NCBI GenBank assembly: GCA_964589825.1
Contig: CAZPUS010000007.1
Coordinates: 1-64,000 of the forward strand
Length of the DNA: 64,000 bases
Source of the DNA: CAZPUS01 sp964589825
GTDB taxonomy: Bacteria; Fibrobacterota; Chitinivibrionia; Chitinivibrionales; WJKA01
Direction of reading: 5' to 3'
Shown piece by piece: positions 61,671 through 64,000 of this stretch. How positions within the stretch are numbered: the stretch's first letter is position 1; each line of letters opens with the position of its first letter. The notes under the pieces were generated by a model. The model saw only the letters and a list, made by a program, of their open reading frames with translations. It did not search any database and was not told the origin of the DNA. Made by a program: the position numbers and the translations under genes.

Positions 61671-62642
61671 TTACGGTGAAAGAAAAGCCTTTATGGTATT
61701 TCTGCCGCTGCCTTTGGCACGATAAAGTGCCACATCAGCTTCTTCCAGTACCTCGTTGGGTGCTTTTATGTCCATACGATAGCTCGATATCCCGATCGAG
61801 AGTGAAAGGCGTCCGTTTGGCAAGCATTGTTCGTTCACGAACCGAAATTCAAACACCGCCTCGTGTATACCTTCCGCGACCGCCTGTGCTTCCGCAAGAC
61901 CTTTGTCTGGCAGCAACACGGTAAATTCCTCTCCGCCATATCGTGCGACCGTATCTTTTGCAGAACATACGGCATGCAATATCTTTACGAGCTGAATCAG
62001 GGCGATATCACCCTTGACATGCCCGTTAACGTCGTTGTAAGTTTTAAAATGGTCCAGATCGAGCATGAGCAACGAAAAACACCGCCCCTCCGCTTTTGCA
62101 TGGAGAAAAAGCCGTTTGAGCTCCTGCTGCATGTAATCGCGGTTATACGCTTTGGTGAGGTTGTCACACAGCGCTTTGCTCGCTGTATCGGCGTATTCTC
62201 GGGCGCTCATGATTTTCGGATCGGAAAGGCGCCGTTTAATATTGGTAAAATAATCGAGTGTCGCGACATGTATTCCCGGATTTCTACCGAGTTTCCGGCT
62301 CATATCCGCCTTATGCGAAAGAATCTTTTTCCAGTCCGACTTTGCTTCTTCCTCCGGAAGCCGAATCTGGATCAGCGCAAAAATCAGTTCCTGATAATAC
62401 GTATCCGGCATCTGGTCAAGAGACGAAAGAACCTCTTCTTCGCTCTTCACATGCTCGGCAAGATCTCCTCCGGCCTTTTTTATGCTCGATTCATCGGTAA
62501 AACGCTGAAGTGTTCGTATATCATCAATCTTGAGTGCCGTATCCGATACCTCACGACGAAGCTGATTGATATCGACCTCTTCATAACTACTCTGTTTATG
62601 CCGATATGAATATACATTCTCTTCAGAAGCGTTCTCTGTCAT
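61671..62642 (-). CDS. Soluble GGDEF diguanylate cyclase
   Basis: A 323-residue protein without membrane segment: a helical N-terminal region (about 20-160, no named sensor domain) and a GGDEF domain (about 160-320) with the active-site motif ARYGGEEF. The position of the inhibitory RxxD reads SAKD, so feedback inhibition is likely absent, as in the other cyclase of this window. It would feed c-di-GMP to receptors such as the PilZ protein at 5633. It precedes aroE by 26 bases. Confidence 0.88.
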   Translation of the reverse strand: MTENASEENVYSYRHKQSSYEEVDINQLRREVSDTALKIDDIRTLQRFTDESSIKKAGGDLAEHVKSEEEVLSSLDQMPDTYYQELIFALIQIRLPEEEAKSDWKKILSHKADMSRKLGRNPGIHVATLDYFTNIKRRLSDPKIMSAREYADTASKALCDNLTKAYNRDYMQQELKRLFLHAKAEGRCFSLLMLDLDHFKTYNDVNGHVKGDIALIQLVKILHAVCSAKDTVARYGGEEFTVLLPDKGLAEAQAVAEGIHEAVFEFRFVNEQCLPNGRLSLSIGISSYRMDIKAPNEVLEEADVALYRAKGSGRNTIKAFLSP

Positions 62643-63082
62643 ACATTATCCGAATCATATGCCTGATGAAATGAGTAATCCCGTATACACACATTACTCA
62701 TGAAAATAGTAAATTCAACCTGCATATATTAACCCGTATTTTTTGTTTTTTCAGAATGCAGCTATGACACTATCGATGAGCTGTTATAATCGCGTTTCCG
62801 CGAACTCCGCTCCTTCTGAAAAACCTTTGTTCAGCGCTAAGCGATCGCGTTTTAACGCGAAACGTACTTCGTTGGGGAAAAAAGAAATGCCCCTGATGTA
62901 TTTTTTCTGTAATTTTATCGCTAAACTAAGCGGGAGTTTTGATGAAAGTTGCGGCGAGCCGCACTGCTCCGGCATGCCCTGATAGTCGGAATCTGCATGG
63001 CAGTGGATTCCGTCGACACACTCACGCAGCCCGTATTTAGCGTGTTTTTCCGAATATTCAGTTATATAAGGAGTTGTCGTAC
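62643..63082. promoter_or_regulatory. Divergent region upstream of leuC
   Basis: A 440-base divergent gap. It includes the inverted repeat CGCGTT-TT-AACGCG (62846-62859) and a leader hairpin GGAATCTGC...GCA...GATTCC (62988-63011) about 70 bases before the leuC ATG. No Leu-rich leader peptide or T-box was found. A 79-codon frame at 62743-62982 is judged not to be a gene. Confidence 0.45.
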
Positions 63083-64000
63083 ATGGGTAAAACCATATCA
63101 GAAAAAATATTCGACAGCCATATGATCGACACCCCGCATCCCGGAGTTCACGTAGTACGTCTGGATATGGTATTCTGTCACGAAATCACCACCCCGATCG
63201 CCATAAGCGATCTTGTAGCACGTGGCAAGGACAGTGTGTTCGATCCTGATAAAATTAAGGCCGTGATCGATCACGTCACTCCTTCCAAGGATTCAAAAAG
63301 TGCCATCCAGGCGAAAATACTGCGCGAGTGGGCCCATCGCCATAACATTGCCGATTTCTTCGACATCGGTAAAAACGGCGTATGTCACGCGCTTTTCCCT
63401 GAAAAAGGACTCGCGCGACCGGGAATGACCATCATAATGGGCGACAGTCATACCTGTACTTACGGCGCTTTCGGTGCATTCGGTGCCGGCGTGGGGACCA
63501 CCGATCTGGAAGTCGGTATCCTCAAAGGCGTATGCGCATTCCGTGCGCCAAAAACAATTAAAATCGCGCTGACCGGATCCTTGCCCAAAGGGGTATATGC
63601 CAAGGACTGTATTCTGGAGGTAATTAGGCAGCTCTCGGTAAACGGAGCGACCGACCATGTGATGGAGTTTACGGGAGGAGTGGTCGATGCAATGGATATG
63701 GACCAGCGAATGACCATCTGCAACATGGCGGTAGAAGCCGGTGCCACAACCGGAATATGCATGCCCGATGAGACAACCCTCGAGTATCTGTGGCCCGTGA
63801 TTGCCGATTCGTATGCACATGACAAAGAGAAGGCTCAAAAAGATTTTTTCCGGCTATGCTCGGACAGTGATGCCTCGTATGCACGGACATTAACGGTCGA
63901 CGTCTCTTCACTGGAGCCGTTGTCGACCGTGGAATATAAACCTGACCAGGTAAAACCGATTGCGGCGCTGCGCGACAATACAATCGACCAGGTCTACATC
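63083..64000 (+). CDS. leuC: 3-isopropylmalate dehydratase large subunit, C-terminus beyond window
   Basis: An aconitase-family enzyme of leucine synthesis; the HacA/homoaconitase type is the alternative. The first 306 residues are present, with ITTPIAISDL, GDSHTCTYGAFGAFGAGVGTTD (about 125-146) and MPDETTLEYL. The cluster-binding Cys near residues 300-365 lie mostly beyond the edge. AAGGAG precedes the ATG at 63083. The small subunit is expected downstream, outside the window. Confidence 0.88.
   Translation, partial: MGKTISEKIFDSHMIDTPHPGVHVVRLDMVFCHEITTPIAISDLVARGKDSVFDPDKIKAVIDHVTPSKDSKSAIQAKILREWAHRHNIADFFDIGKNGVCHALFPEKGLARPGMTIIMGDSHTCTYGAFGAFGAGVGTTDLEVGILKGVCAFRAPKTIKIALTGSLPKGVYAKDCILEVIRQLSVNGATDHVMEFTGGVVDAMDMDQRMTICNMAVEAGATTGICMPDETTLEYLWPVIADSYAHDKEKAQKDFFRLCSDSDASYARTLTVDVSSLEPLSTVEYKPDQVKPIAALRDNTIDQVYI

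Noticed and set aside
62743..62982. A 79-codon frame upstream of leuC
   Set aside because: No ribosome-binding site, odd composition and no family; treated as noncoding.
1..64000. tRNA, rRNA, CRISPR arrays, insertion sequences and prophage genes
   Set aside because: I looked for clover-leaf arms, regular repeats, transposases and integrases and found none.

Overview
The window looks like a chromosomal segment of a Gram-negative, strictly or largely anaerobic bacterium. Evidence for an outer membrane is a heptose-bisphosphate phosphatase, a family 9 heptosyltransferase, two lipoproteins, two predicted outer-membrane barrels and a Tol/Exb-like energy-transduction cluster. Evidence for anaerobic life with oxygen defence is superoxide reductase, rubrerythrin, rubredoxin, a flavodiiron protein, thioredoxins and ferritin-like proteins, plus pyruvate phosphate dikinase. 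SecA carries a long insertion after its first ATPase motifs of the kind seen in the Bacteroidetes/Chlorobi/Fibrobacteres group. Taken with the AgmX-like proteins, I infer the Fibrobacterota (Chitinispirillum/Chitinivibrio relatives) as the most likely home, but cannot prove it without a search. I saw no tRNA, rRNA, insertion sequence, prophage or CRISPR array; the window reads as core chromosome with a few unusual operons.

Layout. 0-1.6 kb: gmhB, an HD hydrolase and a secreted orphan. 1.9-6.6 kb: a proton-channel/energy-transduction operon (ExbB, an ExbB-ExbD fusion, ExbD, an AgmX/TonB-like protein, PilZ, FliL-like), followed within 10 bases by secA, then tmk, a C-terminal processing protease and a PpiD-like chaperone. 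14.2-17.7 kb (minus): M23 peptidase, heptosyltransferase, lipoprotein and tandem STAS. 18.3-22.7 kb: a DUF1573 protein, then ffh-rpsP-rimM-trmD-rplS ending in a terminator. 22.8-28.7 kb: two tandem cyclic-nucleotide-binding proteins, a PAS-GGDEF protein, ligA and a small orphan. 29-32.7 kb: lipoprotein and barrel proteins. 32.8-42 kb: a redox and oxygen-defence island with both enzymes that open the oxidative pentose phosphate path (zwf, pgl). 42-46.3 kb: a TIGR02757 protein, ptsI and an ArsC-PAS-sigma54-activator fusion in overlapping frames. 46.5-51.6 kb: a ZIP transporter, a PHP phosphoesterase and ppdK. 51.7-55.4 kb: a degenerate GH57-like protein, a membrane STAS protein, a lytic transglycosylase and a small membrane protein in a tight operon. 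55.4-57.7 kb: GrpB and a dynamin-like GTPase. 58-62.6 kb: aroB, aroA, aroE and a second GGDEF protein. 63.1 kb to the end: leuC, cut by the window edge.

The most unusual objects are (i) the motor-like operon, in which one ExbD module is fused to ExbB and has Asn at the position of the proton-carrying Asp while the separate ExbD keeps Asp, and which carries its own PilZ and FliL-like genes; (ii) a sigma54 activator whose sensor is a low-molecular-weight arsenate-reductase fold with the three redox cysteines kept but the general-acid Asp replaced by Ser; and (iii) a GH57-like protein lacking its catalytic residues, overlapping a STAS-membrane protein and a lytic transglycosylase.
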